The notes under the pieces: model-generated
The model's database searches: none
The model's input: only the letters and a program-made list of their open reading frames with translations
What the model was told of the DNA's origin: nothing
Shown: positions 9,676 through 18,623 of the stretch, one piece after another
How positions within the stretch are numbered: the stretch's first letter is position 1
Layout: each line of letters begins with the position of its first letter
Made by a program: the position numbers and the translations under genes
Assembly: GCF_023156235.1 (NCBI RefSeq)
Contig: NZ_JAKZAI010000003.1
Location: forward strand, 62,001-126,000
Length of the DNA stretch: 64,000 nucleotides
Direction: 5' to 3'
From: Marinobacter goseongensis
Lineage (GTDB): Bacteria > Pseudomonadota > Gammaproteobacteria > Pseudomonadales > Oleiphilaceae

Positions 9676-10647
9676 ATGTTGATGGCCATTACCGCCATTC
9701 TTGCGGGCCTTGTACTGCTGGTATGGAGCGCCGACCGTTTCGTCGAGGGTGCGGCAGCCACTGCCAAACACCTCGGTATGCCATCGTTGCTGATCGGTAT
9801 GGTCATTATCGGTTTCGGCACCTCGGCGCCGGAGCTGGCTGTGTCAGCCATGGCGGCGGCCGATGGCAACCCGGGGCTGGCGCTTGGCAACGGCTACGGT
9901 TCCAACATCACCAACATTGCCTTGATCGTGGGCCTGACCGCCCTGATCGCACCCATCGCGGTGCACTCCCAGGTGATCCGCAAGGAATTGCCCTTGCTGC
10001 TGGTGTTAACCGCCATCGCCGGCTACCAGCTGATCGACGGCGAGCTGACGCGACTGGACGGCTGGATTCTGCTGGCGGTGTTCGCCGCCGTGATGGGCTG
10101 GTCAATCTATCAGGGTATTCGCGGCAAGGGTGACAGCCTGGTGGGCGACACCGACGCGGAATTGGTGGCGCACCCGATGCCACTGAAGCTTGCGCTGATC
10201 TGGTTGGTGGTGGGCCTGGTGCTGCTGATCGTCAGTTCACGAATGCTGGTCTGGGGCGCGGTGACCATTGCGCAGAGCCTCGGGGTCAGCGATCTGATCA
10301 TCGGGCTGACCATTGTCGCCATCGGCACATCACTGCCGGAGCTGGCGTCAGCGCTGGCCGCCGTCAAGAAGAACGAACACGACCTGATCCTCGGCAACAT
10401 TGTCGGGTCGGGTATTTTCAATACTCTGGCAGTGGTGGGGCTGGCGGCTGCGATCGAACCGCTGGCGGTTGACCCGGAAGTGCTGTATCGGGACTGGACC
10501 CTGATGGCCGCACTGACCCTGGGTCTGCTGCTGATGGCGCTGGGGCTTACCGGCAAGCGCAAGCTGATCAGCCGACACAACGGTGCCCTGCTGGTTCTGG
10601 TGTACGTGGGCTACACCGGTTATCTGGCCTCCACCATCGTGGGCTGA
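9676..10647 (+). CDS. CaCA-family Na+/Ca2+ antiporter (YrbG-like)
   Basis: Inner-membrane cation/calcium exchanger of 323 residues with the internal duplication of the CaCA family. The first alpha repeat is GFGTSAPELAVSAM near residue 52 and the second is AIGTSLPELASALA near 215. Each is followed by a GN(x)xGSNIxN or GNIVGSGIFN half. The acidic residues in GTSxPEL are the ion ligands in this family. ATG at 9676 follows a GAGGTAAG site. It is probably co-transcribed with nhaD. An inverted repeat GGGGAAG/CTTCCCC (10656-10686) follows the stop but lacks a T-run. Confidence 0.92.
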   Translation: MLMAITAILAGLVLLVWSADRFVEGAAATAKHLGMPSLLIGMVIIGFGTSAPELAVSAMAAADGNPGLALGNGYGSNITNIALIVGLTALIAPIAVHSQVIRKELPLLLVLTAIAGYQLIDGELTRLDGWILLAVFAAVMGWSIYQGIRGKGDSLVGDTDAELVAHPMPLKLALIWLVVGLVLLIVSSRMLVWGAVTIAQSLGVSDLIIGLTIVAIGTSLPELASALAAVKKNEHDLILGNIVGSGIFNTLAVVGLAAAIEPLAVDPEVLYRDWTLMAALTLGLLLMALGLTGKRKLISRHNGALLVLVYVGYTGYLASTIVG

Positions 10648-10671
10648 AGCGCCCCGGGGAAGTCTGCCCGC

Positions 10672-11436
10672 TCAGCCGGCTTCCCCATCCCCCAGCAGCG
10701 CCTCGAGCCGTTGGCGTACATCGGCCATCAGTGGCGCCAGATCCTCCCGGGTTTTTCCGGCTGTATCGATGGGGGCACCCACCCGCACATCCACCAGCTG
10801 ACCCAGATTGATCTGCCAGGTTCGCGCCGGCAGTACCCGATGAATACCCCGCACCGCCACCGGCACGATCACCGCCTGGGTATCCAGTGCCAGGTGGAAG
10901 CACCCTTTCTTGAAGGGCAGCAGCTTGCCATCCGGTGATCGCGTGCCCTCGGGCGCTGCCCACAGCACGATGCCGCTCTCCATCATGGCGCGGGCTTTTT
11001 CCAGGTCCTTCATGGCTCGCTGGCGGTTGGCCCGGTCGATGGAGGGAAACTCCGCCGCTCTCATGGCCTGCCCCAGTAACGGAATGCTGAACAACTCCTT
11101 CTTGGCCAGCATCCTCACCGAACCGGGCATGGACACGAAGGTCACCGGAATATCGTAGTGGCTGGCGTGGGTACACATGATGATGTAACGCCGGCCGTCA
11201 CCGAAATCCGGCACTGCCCCACGCACGGTCAGACTGACCCGCACCAGCCGCAGCAGCGACGCGGACCATTCCCGGCAGTATTTGTCCACGATACGCCGGT
11301 TCAACCGCCCGAACAGGGCCCGCAACAGCACCAGCAGGGAAAACAACGCGGTCAGGCCGACCGAACCGAGCACCACGCCTGCTCGCCGCAGCAGCGTGGC
11401 CGATTCAGTCAACGGATTCATTTTCAGCCGGATCAT
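10672..11436 (-). CDS. 1-acyl-sn-glycerol-3-phosphate acyltransferase family (PlsC-like)
   Basis: Membrane-bound acyltransferase that should acylate lysophosphatidic acid or a related acceptor in phospholipid synthesis. The 254 residues include a hydrophobic N-terminal helix at about 15-40, the catalytic HASHYD (H-x4-D) near residue 95, a FPSIDR-type motif II near 130, and PEGTRS (motif III) near 170. It converges with the yrbG-like gene, leaving 24 bp. ATG at 11436 is used. Bacteria of this group often have several PlsC paralogues, so it may not be the housekeeping copy. Confidence 0.85.
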   Translation of the reverse strand: MIRLKMNPLTESATLLRRAGVVLGSVGLTALFSLLVLLRALFGRLNRRIVDKYCREWSASLLRLVRVSLTVRGAVPDFGDGRRYIIMCTHASHYDIPVTFVSMPGSVRMLAKKELFSIPLLGQAMRAAEFPSIDRANRQRAMKDLEKARAMMESGIVLWAAPEGTRSPDGKLLPFKKGCFHLALDTQAVIVPVAVRGIHRVLPARTWQINLGQLVDVRVGAPIDTAGKTREDLAPLMADVRQRLEALLGDGEAG

Positions 11437-11500
11437 GGGGATTCCTTCTCAATCGTACTTGATCATTTTTTAACCGGATCCTATAAGTAATAAGGATATA

Positions 11501-11520
11501 ACCCGGATCCTGAGCCGGGT
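11501..11520. repeat. Short inverted repeat in the plsC/sorA divergent region
   Basis: ACCCGG at 11501-11506 and CCGGGT at 11515-11520 form a 6-bp stem with an 8-nt loop. GGATCCT also occurs twice, at 11476-11482 and 11505-11511, and a small ATCCT/AGGAT pair flanks 11478-11496. The 122-bp gap sits between divergent genes and could hold operators, but no activator or repressor gene is adjacent. Supported only as sequence symmetry. Confidence 0.3.
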
Positions 11521-11558
11521 CTCACCTGTCCACGGAACCGACAACAAGGAGACGGACC

Positions 11559-12785
11559 ATGAGCAGCACAGTTCACATCGGGTGCGGCCCGAACGACCCG
11601 GGCCTGGACAATCCCGGGCGACGACGCATTCTTGTCGGCAGTGCCGGCGCCATGGCAGCCGTCAGTCTACTGGGCTTTACGCCACTGGCGAAGGCCGAGG
11701 AAGCAAAAACACTGCCGGAGTTTGCCGCCTGGAAAGATCGCAGCGCCCTGATCGTGCACAGCGCAAACACCATGGAAACCCAGCGGGGAGCCATCGGCAG
11801 CGGGGTCATCACCCCCAGCGATCGCCTGTTCGTGCGCAATAACCTGCCGGCCCCGGCCGACGACGTCGCGACCAACCCTGACGCCTGGGAAGTGCGCATC
11901 GAGGGCGTGAAAAAGCCGACAACCCTGACGGTGGGCGACCTCAAGCGTATGGGGGTGACCACCGTGGCCTCAGTTCTGCAGTGCTCCGGCAATGGCCGGG
12001 CGTTCTTCCCCCACGGCGCCAGCGGAACCCAATGGAGTGTCGGTGCGGCCGGTTGCGTGCTGTGGACCGGCGTAGCGCTGAAAGATGTGGTTGAAGCGCT
12101 GGGCGGAGCAGCCGACGGTGCCCGCTACATCACCAGTACCGGGGGTGAAACCCTACCAGACGGTCTCGACCCGAAAACGGTGATGGTCGAGCGCTCGGTA
12201 CCAACCAAGGCCATGGAGACCGCCCTGCTGGCCTGGGAGATGAATGACGAAGCCCTGCCTGTCACTCATGGTGGCCCACTGCGCATGGTGGTACCGGGCT
12301 ATTACGGCGTGAACAACGTCAAGTACGTAAAAACGGTGGCGTTCACCGAGAACCAGACCGACGCCAAGATCCAGGCCTCCGGCTACCGGATTCGCGATGT
12401 GGGGGTTAAAGGCGCGCCGGATCAACCCTCGATGTGGGACATGAACGTCAAGTCCTGGGTTACCGCGCCCCTTGAGAGCGGCCGCAAGGGACGCAACATG
12501 ATCTACGGCGTCGCTTTTGGCGGCACCGTTGCGCTGAGCAAAGTCGAAGTTTCGGTGGATGGCGGCAAAAACTGGAAGGAGGCCCGCTTCCTGGGACCAG
12601 ATCTGGGGCCCTATGCCTGGCGACCGTTCGTGATGGCCACGGACCTAACCGCCGGAGAACACCGCATCGTCAGCCGCGCCACGGACGCCGGGGGCAACAC
12701 CCAGCCAGAGGAGCGTACGGAGAACGAGCGCGGTTATGGCCACAACGGCTGGAAAGACCATGGCGTGACCGTCGCGGTCGGCTGA
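11559..12785 (+). CDS. Sulfite-dehydrogenase-like molybdopterin oxidoreductase (SorA/SoxC family)
   Basis: Periplasmic molybdenum-cofactor enzyme of the sulfite oxidase family (408 residues), probably oxidising sulfite to sulfate. Residues 20-47 read GRRRILVGSAG followed by a hydrophobic stretch and AKA, a Tat-type signal suited to a protein exported with its cofactor. The molybdenum-ligating cysteine lies in LQCSGNGR near residue 147. The C-terminal part (from about 295) resembles the Mo-co dimerisation domain, with VSVDGGKNW. A c-type cytochrome follows at once, the arrangement of SorAB. Thiosulfate-oxidation SoxCD is less likely because no other sox gene is present. Confidence 0.8.
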   Translation: MSSTVHIGCGPNDPGLDNPGRRRILVGSAGAMAAVSLLGFTPLAKAEEAKTLPEFAAWKDRSALIVHSANTMETQRGAIGSGVITPSDRLFVRNNLPAPADDVATNPDAWEVRIEGVKKPTTLTVGDLKRMGVTTVASVLQCSGNGRAFFPHGASGTQWSVGAAGCVLWTGVALKDVVEALGGAADGARYITSTGGETLPDGLDPKTVMVERSVPTKAMETALLAWEMNDEALPVTHGGPLRMVVPGYYGVNNVKYVKTVAFTENQTDAKIQASGYRIRDVGVKGAPDQPSMWDMNVKSWVTAPLESGRKGRNMIYGVAFGGTVALSKVEVSVDGGKNWKEARFLGPDLGPYAWRPFVMATDLTAGEHRIVSRATDAGGNTQPEERTENERGYGHNGWKDHGVTVAVG

Positions 12786-12790
12786 ACCGG

Positions 12791-12819
12791 AAGGCGGCTG
12801 CCAACACGGCGGCCGCCTT
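12791..12819 (+). terminator. Hairpin between the sorA-like and cytochrome genes
   Basis: AAGGCGGC at 12791-12798 pairs with GCCGCCTT at 12812-12819 (8-bp stem, 13-nt loop) just after the SorA-like stop. There is no T-run, so it may act as an mRNA stabiliser or attenuator between the two genes rather than a full terminator. Confidence 0.4.
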
Positions 12820-12844
12820 CCCTGATCTGCATCAGGATGTGAAC

Positions 12845-13171
12845 ATGAGAAACTGCGTGGTATCCGCGTTATGCCTGCTGCTGACGTCTGCTGTCGCGAT
12901 GGCCGACGACGGGCTGCTGGCCCGCGGCAAACAGATCTTCATCGAGCAGGCGCAGCCGTCCTGCTCCATCTGCCATACCCTCAGCGACGCCAGCGCGACC
13001 GGGGCTATCGGCCCGGATCTGGACGAACTTAAGCCGTCCCGGCAACAGGTTCAGGACGCCGTCCGGTCCGGGGTCGGCGTGATGCCCGCTTTCGAGGAGA
13101 CTCTCTCAGCCGAGGACATCAACGCTGTTGCCCTGTATGTGGCAACCGTGACCGGTGGCGCCACCGACTGA
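12845..13171 (+). CDS. Small periplasmic c-type cytochrome (SorB-like)
   Basis: A 108-residue monohaem cytochrome c with a cleavable signal ending about AMA at residue 20. The haem motif is CSICH at residues 40-44, and the probable sixth ligand is Met in VGVMPAF near 78. It should take electrons from the upstream molybdoenzyme and pass them to the oxidase chain. ATG at 12845 is preferred over the in-frame GTG at 12839: AGGA at 12834-12837 is 7 nt from the ATG but touches the GTG. The gene is the second of a two-gene unit. Confidence 0.85.
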   Translation: MRNCVVSALCLLLTSAVAMADDGLLARGKQIFIEQAQPSCSICHTLSDASATGAIGPDLDELKPSRQQVQDAVRSGVGVMPAFEETLSAEDINAVALYVATVTGGATD

Positions 13172-13193
13172 CCGGCGGTGGTGCAAGGAGGGC

Positions 13194-13619
13194 TCAGCGG
13201 GTTTCCCGGAACACCATAGCAATGGAGTTGAGGCAATACCGTTGCCCGCTCGGTGGTGGGCCATCCGGAAACACATGGCCGAGGTGGCTGTCACATCGGG
13301 GACAGCGGATTTCGGTGCGGCTCATGCCCAGACTGCTGTCTTCGAGATAGCGAATGTGGTCAGGGTCAAACGGCTGGAAGAAACTGGGCCAGCCTGTCCC
13401 GGAGTCGAACTTCGAGTCAGAGCTGAACAGCGGCAAGTCACAGAGACGGCAGTGATAGACCCCCGTTTTCTTGTTGTCGAGCAGGGTGCCGCAAAACGGG
13501 GGCTCGGTGCCGTGATCCAGCAATACCCGGCGCTCGTCTTCGGACAAGTCCGCGGCCATCTCGTCCACCTGGGTCGGTGACAGGGGGGTCAGGTCGTATC
13601 CTGATGCAGAAACAGTCAT
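13194..13619 (-). CDS. msrB: Peptide methionine-R-sulfoxide reductase
   Basis: Reduces methionine-R-sulfoxide in oxidised proteins. The 141 residues contain the zinc-binding CRLC and CPRC pairs, the GTGWPSF segment, and the catalytic cysteine in RYCLNS near the C-terminus. ATG at 13619 has GAGGAG 7 nt upstream; the longer in-frame start at 13646 would run into msrA. It begins 10 bp after the msrA stop, so msrA-msrB is an operon handling both sulfoxide stereoisomers. It has no signal peptide and is probably cytoplasmic. Confidence 0.95.
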   Translation of the reverse strand: MTVSASGYDLTPLSPTQVDEMAADLSEDERRVLLDHGTEPPFCGTLLDNKKTGVYHCRLCDLPLFSSDSKFDSGTGWPSFFQPFDPDHIRYLEDSSLGMSRTEIRCPRCDSHLGHVFPDGPPPSGQRYCLNSIAMVFRETR

Positions 13620-13629
13620 GGCGAACTCC

Positions 13630-14274
13630 TCAGGCTGTGTCGTCATTGCGATATTCGGGTTTCAGGTAATCCTCGTAGGTGGTCACCAGCTTTTCCATTT
13701 TGGGCGCCGCCACCGCCATGATGTAGGGCTGATAGGGATTCTGCGCCGCGAAATTCTGATGATACGCCTCCGCCGGATAAAACCGCTCTAGCGGCTCCAG
13801 CGTGGTCACGATCGGCTGGGAAGAGGCCCCGGCGGCGTTGAGCTGCTGGATATAGGCTTCTGCCACACGCTGCTGTTCCGGCGTCTCGAAAAACACCGCG
13901 GAGCGGTACTGGGTGCCGCGGTCGTTGCCCTGCCGGTTCAATTGGGTCGGGTCGTGGGCTACTGAGAAAAACACTTTCAGCAGCTGGCCCAGGCTCAGTT
14001 TTGCTGGCTCATAGTGCACATCGACCACCTCCGCGTGGCCGGTCTGGCCACTGCACACCGCGTCGTAATTGGCGGTTTCCGGGCTGCCACCGGCGTAGCC
14101 GGATTCCACGTGGGTCACCCCGTCCATGGCGAGAAAAACTGCTTCCACACACCAGAAGCAGCCACCACCCAGAACAATGTGAGCAGACGCGGACGGGTCT
14201 TTCGGATCGTGTTCCGGGTCGGGAAACCGGCTTTTCGGTACCTCAAGGCCGGGAACATTGCATGATGTCGTCAT
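13630..14274 (-). CDS. msrA: Peptide methionine-S-sulfoxide reductase
   Basis: Reduces methionine-S-sulfoxide in proteins and as the free amino acid. The 214 residues include the hallmark GCFWC at residues 38-42, with C39 as the nucleophile. GYAGG and the long form's YHQNF segment near 170 are also present. It has no export signal. It is the first gene of the msrAB operon and uses ATG at 14274. Confidence 0.95.
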   Translation of the reverse strand: MTTSCNVPGLEVPKSRFPDPEHDPKDPSASAHIVLGGGCFWCVEAVFLAMDGVTHVESGYAGGSPETANYDAVCSGQTGHAEVVDVHYEPAKLSLGQLLKVFFSVAHDPTQLNRQGNDRGTQYRSAVFFETPEQQRVAEAYIQQLNAAGASSQPIVTTLEPLERFYPAEAYHQNFAAQNPYQPYIMAVAAPKMEKLVTTYEDYLKPEYRNDDTA

Positions 14275-14372
14275 AATCGGCTCTGCCTGTCTGTTAACGA
14301 TGAATCGTATCGCTGTGCTCAGTATCAGTGTGGCCAGCGGCGGCGGATTTTACCAATGCCGGCGGGTGCGCG

Positions 14373-15554
14373 TCACAACAGCATCTGCCCCGCCAATGCG
14401 CTCGCCGGTGCCAACAACCACACCGGCACCCGCCACACGGTCAGGCACAACCAAAACAACAGCACCAGCGCCACGCTGCCTGAAGACTGTACGGCGGAGG
14501 TCCACACAGGATCATACAATGCCGCCAACAGTAGCCCAACCACGCCGGCGTTGACGCCAGTCAGCGCCGCCCGCACGGTGCCATGGGTGCGTACCCAAGA
14601 CCACAGGGGCAGGCCGGCAAACACCAGCAGAGTTCCCGGCAGAAACACCGCGCCAACCGCCACCGCAGCGCCAGCCCAGCCGCCCTCGGTCGCACCGAGA
14701 AACGCCGAAAAGGAGAACAGCGGGCCCGGCATGGCCTGGGCAACACCGTAGCCGGCCAGAAAGGCATCCGCCGGCATCGGGCCAGAAGCCACAAAACCTT
14801 CCTGCAACCAGGACAGCACCACATGACCGCCACCAAACACCAGGGCACCGGCACGGTAGAGCTCCGCGCCGATCCACGCCAGCGATCCCGAGGTCTGTGG
14901 CAGAAACGACAGCACCAGTAGCACCGCGAACCCGGCCGCAAACAGCATCGGTTTGCGGGATTGCACGGGCACGTTCAATGCCTCAACCGCGGCCGCGCCC
15001 GACAGCTTCAGCACCGCACCGACCGCGCCCGCGGCAACCAGCGCCAGAACCTGCATCCACACGGCCCCGGCGGTGAGTAGCACCACCGCCACCACCACGG
15101 CAATAGAAAGTCGCGGGCCATCCGGGCACAGGCTCCGGCCCATTTGCCAAATGGCCTGGGCAACCACCGCAACCACAAACAGTTTCAGGCCGCTGATCCA
15201 ACCCCCGGCCGCCACCTCGGGCCAGACATTCAGACCCAGGGCAAACAGCGTCATGATCAGCGCCGATGGCAGGGTGAACCCCAGCCAGGCGGCCGCAGCA
15301 CCCCGGTAATGGCCTCGCAAGTAGCCCAGGGTCAGGCCAGTCTGGCTCGACGCCGGTCCCGGCAACAGCTGGCACAGGGCGACCACCTCGCCGTAGGCGG
15401 CATCGGAAAGCCAGCGCCGGCGCTGGACGAACTCGCCGTGAAAGAAGCCCAGGTGGGCCGCCGGGCCGCCGAAGGATGTCAGGCCCAGCCGGAGGAACAG
15501 CAGGAAAATCTGCCAGGGTGACTCATTTTTTTCGGATGGAAGAGGTCTGCTCAT
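14373..15554 (-). CDS. chrA: Chromate transporter, CHR family
   Basis: Inner-membrane protein of the chromate ion transporter (CHR) family, the two-domain long form (393 residues). The N-terminal half carries the family signature FGGPAAHLGFFHGEFV and CQLLPGPASSQ. The C-terminal half repeats it as FGGGHVVLSWL and YGVAQAMPGPLFSF. About ten to twelve hydrophobic segments are visible. Members export chromate by proton-driven antiport, but many homologues have untested substrates. It is monocistronic, with ATG at 15554; no chrB lies next to it. Confidence 0.88.
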   Translation of the reverse strand: MSRPLPSEKNESPWQIFLLFLRLGLTSFGGPAAHLGFFHGEFVQRRRWLSDAAYGEVVALCQLLPGPASSQTGLTLGYLRGHYRGAAAAWLGFTLPSALIMTLFALGLNVWPEVAAGGWISGLKLFVVAVVAQAIWQMGRSLCPDGPRLSIAVVVAVVLLTAGAVWMQVLALVAAGAVGAVLKLSGAAAVEALNVPVQSRKPMLFAAGFAVLLVLSFLPQTSGSLAWIGAELYRAGALVFGGGHVVLSWLQEGFVASGPMPADAFLAGYGVAQAMPGPLFSFSAFLGATEGGWAGAAVAVGAVFLPGTLLVFAGLPLWSWVRTHGTVRAALTGVNAGVVGLLLAALYDPVWTSAVQSSGSVALVLLFWLCLTVWRVPVWLLAPASALAGQMLL

Positions 15555-15702
15555 AAGTCACTGAGTATTTTGGTTGATTCGGTTAGCCACAGGATTCTCC
15601 CTGACCCTTAACATGAACATCGTGACAATCCGGTTGCATCACTGCCGCAGGCAACCATACTGAAGGCAAGGGTTTGCCAACACGTGCAATGCAGGATCAG
15701 AC

Positions 15703-16677
15703 ATGACCGCCAGGGCACATACACCAGAAAGTCAGGACGAGTTACTGGAGTACCGCCTGAGCCTGAGGCTCGGCCCTGTTCACGCCCGCCAGCGGCTGGG
15801 TATCGAGCGGGAAGCCGAGGCTAAAGTATTCGGCAAGGACCACGACTGGTTCCACCTTGAGAACCTGGCATCGGCCCCCGGGTTCATCCGGTTTTGCCTG
15901 CAAGCGGTGGGCCTGTTCCGGCGCGGACAGAATAACAGCCGCCAACTGACCACCGCCAGCAACCACTTTCAGTTGCCCAATCTGCCCGCAGCGTTTGAGG
16001 GTTTCCGCATCCTGCACCTGACCGATCTGCACGTGGACATGGACGAGGCCAACCTGCAGGCGGTCATCGACCGGATTGCACCGCTGGATTACGACCTGTG
16101 TGTACTGACCGGAGATTACCGCTGCCTGACCCGCGGCCCGATAGACGCGGCGCTCGATGGCATGGCGAGACTGCGGGAGGCCATTCACGGAGACGCCTAC
16201 GCGGTGCTCGGCAACCACGACAGCATCCGCATGGTGCCGGCGCTGGAAGATATGGGGTATCGCCTGCTGATGAACGAGCACGTGGTCGTCACCCGGGGCG
16301 AGGATACGGTGTACCTCGCCGGCGTGGACGACGCCCATTTCTACAAGGTGCACAACCTGCATCGCGCCGGTGACGATATTCCCGCCGGTGCCGTGAGCCT
16401 GCTGCTCAGCCATACCCCGGAGATTTTCCGCGAGGCGGCCCACGCCGGCTATGACCTGTTCCTGTGCGGCCACACCCACGGCGGCCAGATCTGCCTGCCC
16501 GGCGGGATTCCGGTCACGCTGGATTCGGACTGCCCGCGTTTTCTCGGCCGCGGCTACTGGCGCCAGAACGGCATGCAGGGTTATACCTCCCCGGGATCCG
16601 GAACGTCGGTGATCAATGTGCGTCTCAACTGCCCGCCGGAGGTCACGCTGCACACCCTGACCCGCGGCGCGGTCTAG
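15703..16677 (+). CDS. Calcineurin-like metallophosphoesterase
   Basis: A metallophosphoesterase of 324 residues with the full dimetal motif set. It has TDLHVD near residue 107, TGDYR near 130, GNHD near 165, LLSHTPE near 228 and GHTHGGQ near 252. An N-terminal ~100 residues precede the catalytic domain. There is no signal peptide or clear transmembrane helix, unlike typical YkuE/YaeI phosphoesterases, although the catalytic core is of that kind. Substrate not predictable. It stands alone on the plus strand, converging with the CarS-like gene. Confidence 0.8.
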   Translation: MTARAHTPESQDELLEYRLSLRLGPVHARQRLGIEREAEAKVFGKDHDWFHLENLASAPGFIRFCLQAVGLFRRGQNNSRQLTTASNHFQLPNLPAAFEGFRILHLTDLHVDMDEANLQAVIDRIAPLDYDLCVLTGDYRCLTRGPIDAALDGMARLREAIHGDAYAVLGNHDSIRMVPALEDMGYRLLMNEHVVVTRGEDTVYLAGVDDAHFYKVHNLHRAGDDIPAGAVSLLLSHTPEIFREAAHAGYDLFLCGHTHGGQICLPGGIPVTLDSDCPRFLGRGYWRQNGMQGYTSPGSGTSVINVRLNCPPEVTLHTLTRGAV

Positions 16678-16694
16678 CACACGGGCCACCGGAC

Positions 16695-17177
16695 TCAATG
16701 GGGCTGACGACGAATACCGAGCCGGTACAACAGCGGGGACAACAGGATATTCGACAGGGTGAACGCCACTACCACAGCCAGTGCCGACCAGAGCCCGAGG
16801 GGTAACCAGAACAGCGCCAGAATCATCGGCAACACCGCTTCAGGCACCTGATCCAGCAACAGCGCCCGGGCACTGGGCACAAGGCCGCGACGGCGCTTGA
16901 TAAAGCTGCTGATCATGTCACCGATCAGCCCCAGCGCGCCGAACAGGCAACCGAATACGAAACCCAGCCCCGCGACCATCGCAAACAGGCCGCAACTGAG
17001 CATGCCACTCACCAGGCCGCGCCAGGTCTTGCTTTTACCCAGTACCGGCCGGCCATCCCGCCACCGGCGCCCGCCGTCAAGCGGCGTCGACCAGACCCTG
17101 CCGCATAGATTTCTCGCCACCACCGGGGCTCCGTTGGCCAGTACCAGCATGACGAACAGCTCCAGCGCCAGGATCAC
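16695..17177 (-). CDS. CDP-archaeol synthase-family membrane protein (DUF46/CarS-like)
   Basis: A 160-residue integral membrane protein of the family that includes archaeal CarS (CDP-archaeol synthase), distantly related to CdsA. Family features are ANGAPVVARNL near the N-terminus, LDGGRRWRDGRPVLGKSKTWRG at about 35-55, and GDMISSFIKRRRG near 90. The start is taken as GTG at 17177, 9 nt after GGAGG; a TTG at 17186 sits too close to that site. It may be co-transcribed with fumC, which ends 17 bp upstream. A bacterial role in a CDP-lipid step is inference only. Confidence 0.75.
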   Translation of the reverse strand: MILALELFVMLVLANGAPVVARNLCGRVWSTPLDGGRRWRDGRPVLGKSKTWRGLVSGMLSCGLFAMVAGLGFVFGCLFGALGLIGDMISSFIKRRRGLVPSARALLLDQVPEAVLPMILALFWLPLGLWSALAVVVAFTLSNILLSPLLYRLGIRRQPH

Positions 17178-17194
17178 TGCAGGCAACCTCCGGT

Positions 17195-18571
17195 TCAGGC
17201 CACGCCGCCGCGAGTCAGCTTCAGGGGATCCAGCAGTTGTTCAAGGCGGTCGCGATCCAGCCCGCTGCGCTCCTCGGCGACATCAATCACCGGCCGCCCG
17301 GTGCGGTAGGCCTCTTTGGCAATGTCCGCCGCCAGGGCATAGCCGATTTCCGGGTTCAGCGCCGTCACCAGTACCGGGTTCCTGCCCACGCCGGCATTCA
17401 GCGTGCCCACGTTGACGGTAAAACCCTTGATGGCCTTGTCCGCCAGCAGGCTGGCGGCGTTGCTCAGCAGTTCCACCATATCCAGCAGATTCGCGCCGAC
17501 CAGGGGCAACATCACGTTGAGCTGGAAATTGCCGGACTGGCCAGCCATGGCGATGGCGCTGTCCAGCCCCATCACCTGGGCACTGACCATGGCGACCGAT
17601 TCGGGAATCACCGGATTTACCTTGCCCGGCATGATGCTGCTGCCCGGTTGCAGCGCCGGCAGGCTGATTTCCGCAAGACCATGAATGGGGCCGCTGTTCA
17701 TCCAGCGCAGGTCATTGACCATCTTGGTCAGCACAATGGCAACGCCACGGAGCTGGGCTGACAGGGCCACCGGGGAGTCCACCGCACTCTGGCCCACGAA
17801 CTTGTGCTCCAGGGGGCGAAACGGGTAACCGGTGTTGTTGCGCAGGAACTTCACGAACTGGTCGGAGAACTCGTGCAGCGCATTCACTCCGGTGCCAACG
17901 GCAGTGCCGCCCTGGGGTAACGCGAGCAGGTCGTCACTGGCACTCTCCACCCGAGCCTGAGCCGCCAGCAACTGCTCACGCCAGGTCCGCATCTCCTGGC
18001 CAAGGGTCACCGGCATGGCGTCCATCAGGTGCGTTCGACCGGTCTTGACCTGATCCCCGTACATCGCTTCGCGTTCGTAGATCACGCCGCACAGGTGCGA
18101 CAGCGCCGGCAGCAGCCGGGTGTGGACGGCGCTGAAAGCACTGACATGGATAGCGGTGGGGATTACATCGTTGGAGCTCTGGCTCATATTGACGTGATCG
18201 TTGGCGTTGACCTCCACCCCGGCGCGGTTCGCCAGCGCCGATATCACCTCGTTGGCGTTCATGTTGGTGCTGGTGCCGGAACCGGTCTGGTAGCGATCCA
18301 CCGGAAACTGGTCGCCGTGCTCGCCGTCCAGCAGTTGCAGGCAGGCATTCACAATGGCGTCCCGCAGGTCATTGTCGAGCAGTCCCAGGCTGGCATTGGC
18401 TTCGGCCGCCGCCTGCTTGATCCTGGCCACCGCGGCAATAAACGCCGCGGGCATCGGCTGACCGCTGACCGGAAAGTTCTCCACCGCCCGCTGGGTCTGC
18501 GCGCCCCACAGGGCATCTGCCGGAACGTGAACCTCGCCGAGGCTGTCTTTTTCCGTTCTGAATTTGGTCAT
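17195..18571 (-). CDS. fumC: Class II fumarate hydratase
   Basis: Oxygen-stable, iron-free fumarase that interconverts fumarate and malate. The 458 residues contain TGSGTSTNMNANEVI near 98, the substrate-site TGRTHLMDA near 183, and the superfamily signature GSSIMPGKVNPV near 315. Length and motifs match FumC rather than aspartase or argininosuccinate lyase. ATG at 18571 has GGAGGG upstream. Together with mqo it gives the cell a fumarate-to-oxaloacetate route independent of NAD-malate dehydrogenase. Confidence 0.93.
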   Translation of the reverse strand: MTKFRTEKDSLGEVHVPADALWGAQTQRAVENFPVSGQPMPAAFIAAVARIKQAAAEANASLGLLDNDLRDAIVNACLQLLDGEHGDQFPVDRYQTGSGTSTNMNANEVISALANRAGVEVNANDHVNMSQSSNDVIPTAIHVSAFSAVHTRLLPALSHLCGVIYEREAMYGDQVKTGRTHLMDAMPVTLGQEMRTWREQLLAAQARVESASDDLLALPQGGTAVGTGVNALHEFSDQFVKFLRNNTGYPFRPLEHKFVGQSAVDSPVALSAQLRGVAIVLTKMVNDLRWMNSGPIHGLAEISLPALQPGSSIMPGKVNPVIPESVAMVSAQVMGLDSAIAMAGQSGNFQLNVMLPLVGANLLDMVELLSNAASLLADKAIKGFTVNVGTLNAGVGRNPVLVTALNPEIGYALAADIAKEAYRTGRPVIDVAEERSGLDRDRLEQLLDPLKLTRGGVA

Positions 18572-18623
18572 GCCGCCCTCCTGTTGTTAAAACAATCCCT
18601 GTATTCAGGCGGGCCCGATTGCG

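Noticed and set aside
10656..10686. GGGGAAG/CTTCCCC inverted repeat as terminator of the antiporter operon
   Set aside because: The 17-nt loop, absence of a T-run and overlap with the plsC-like 3' end make it unconvincing.
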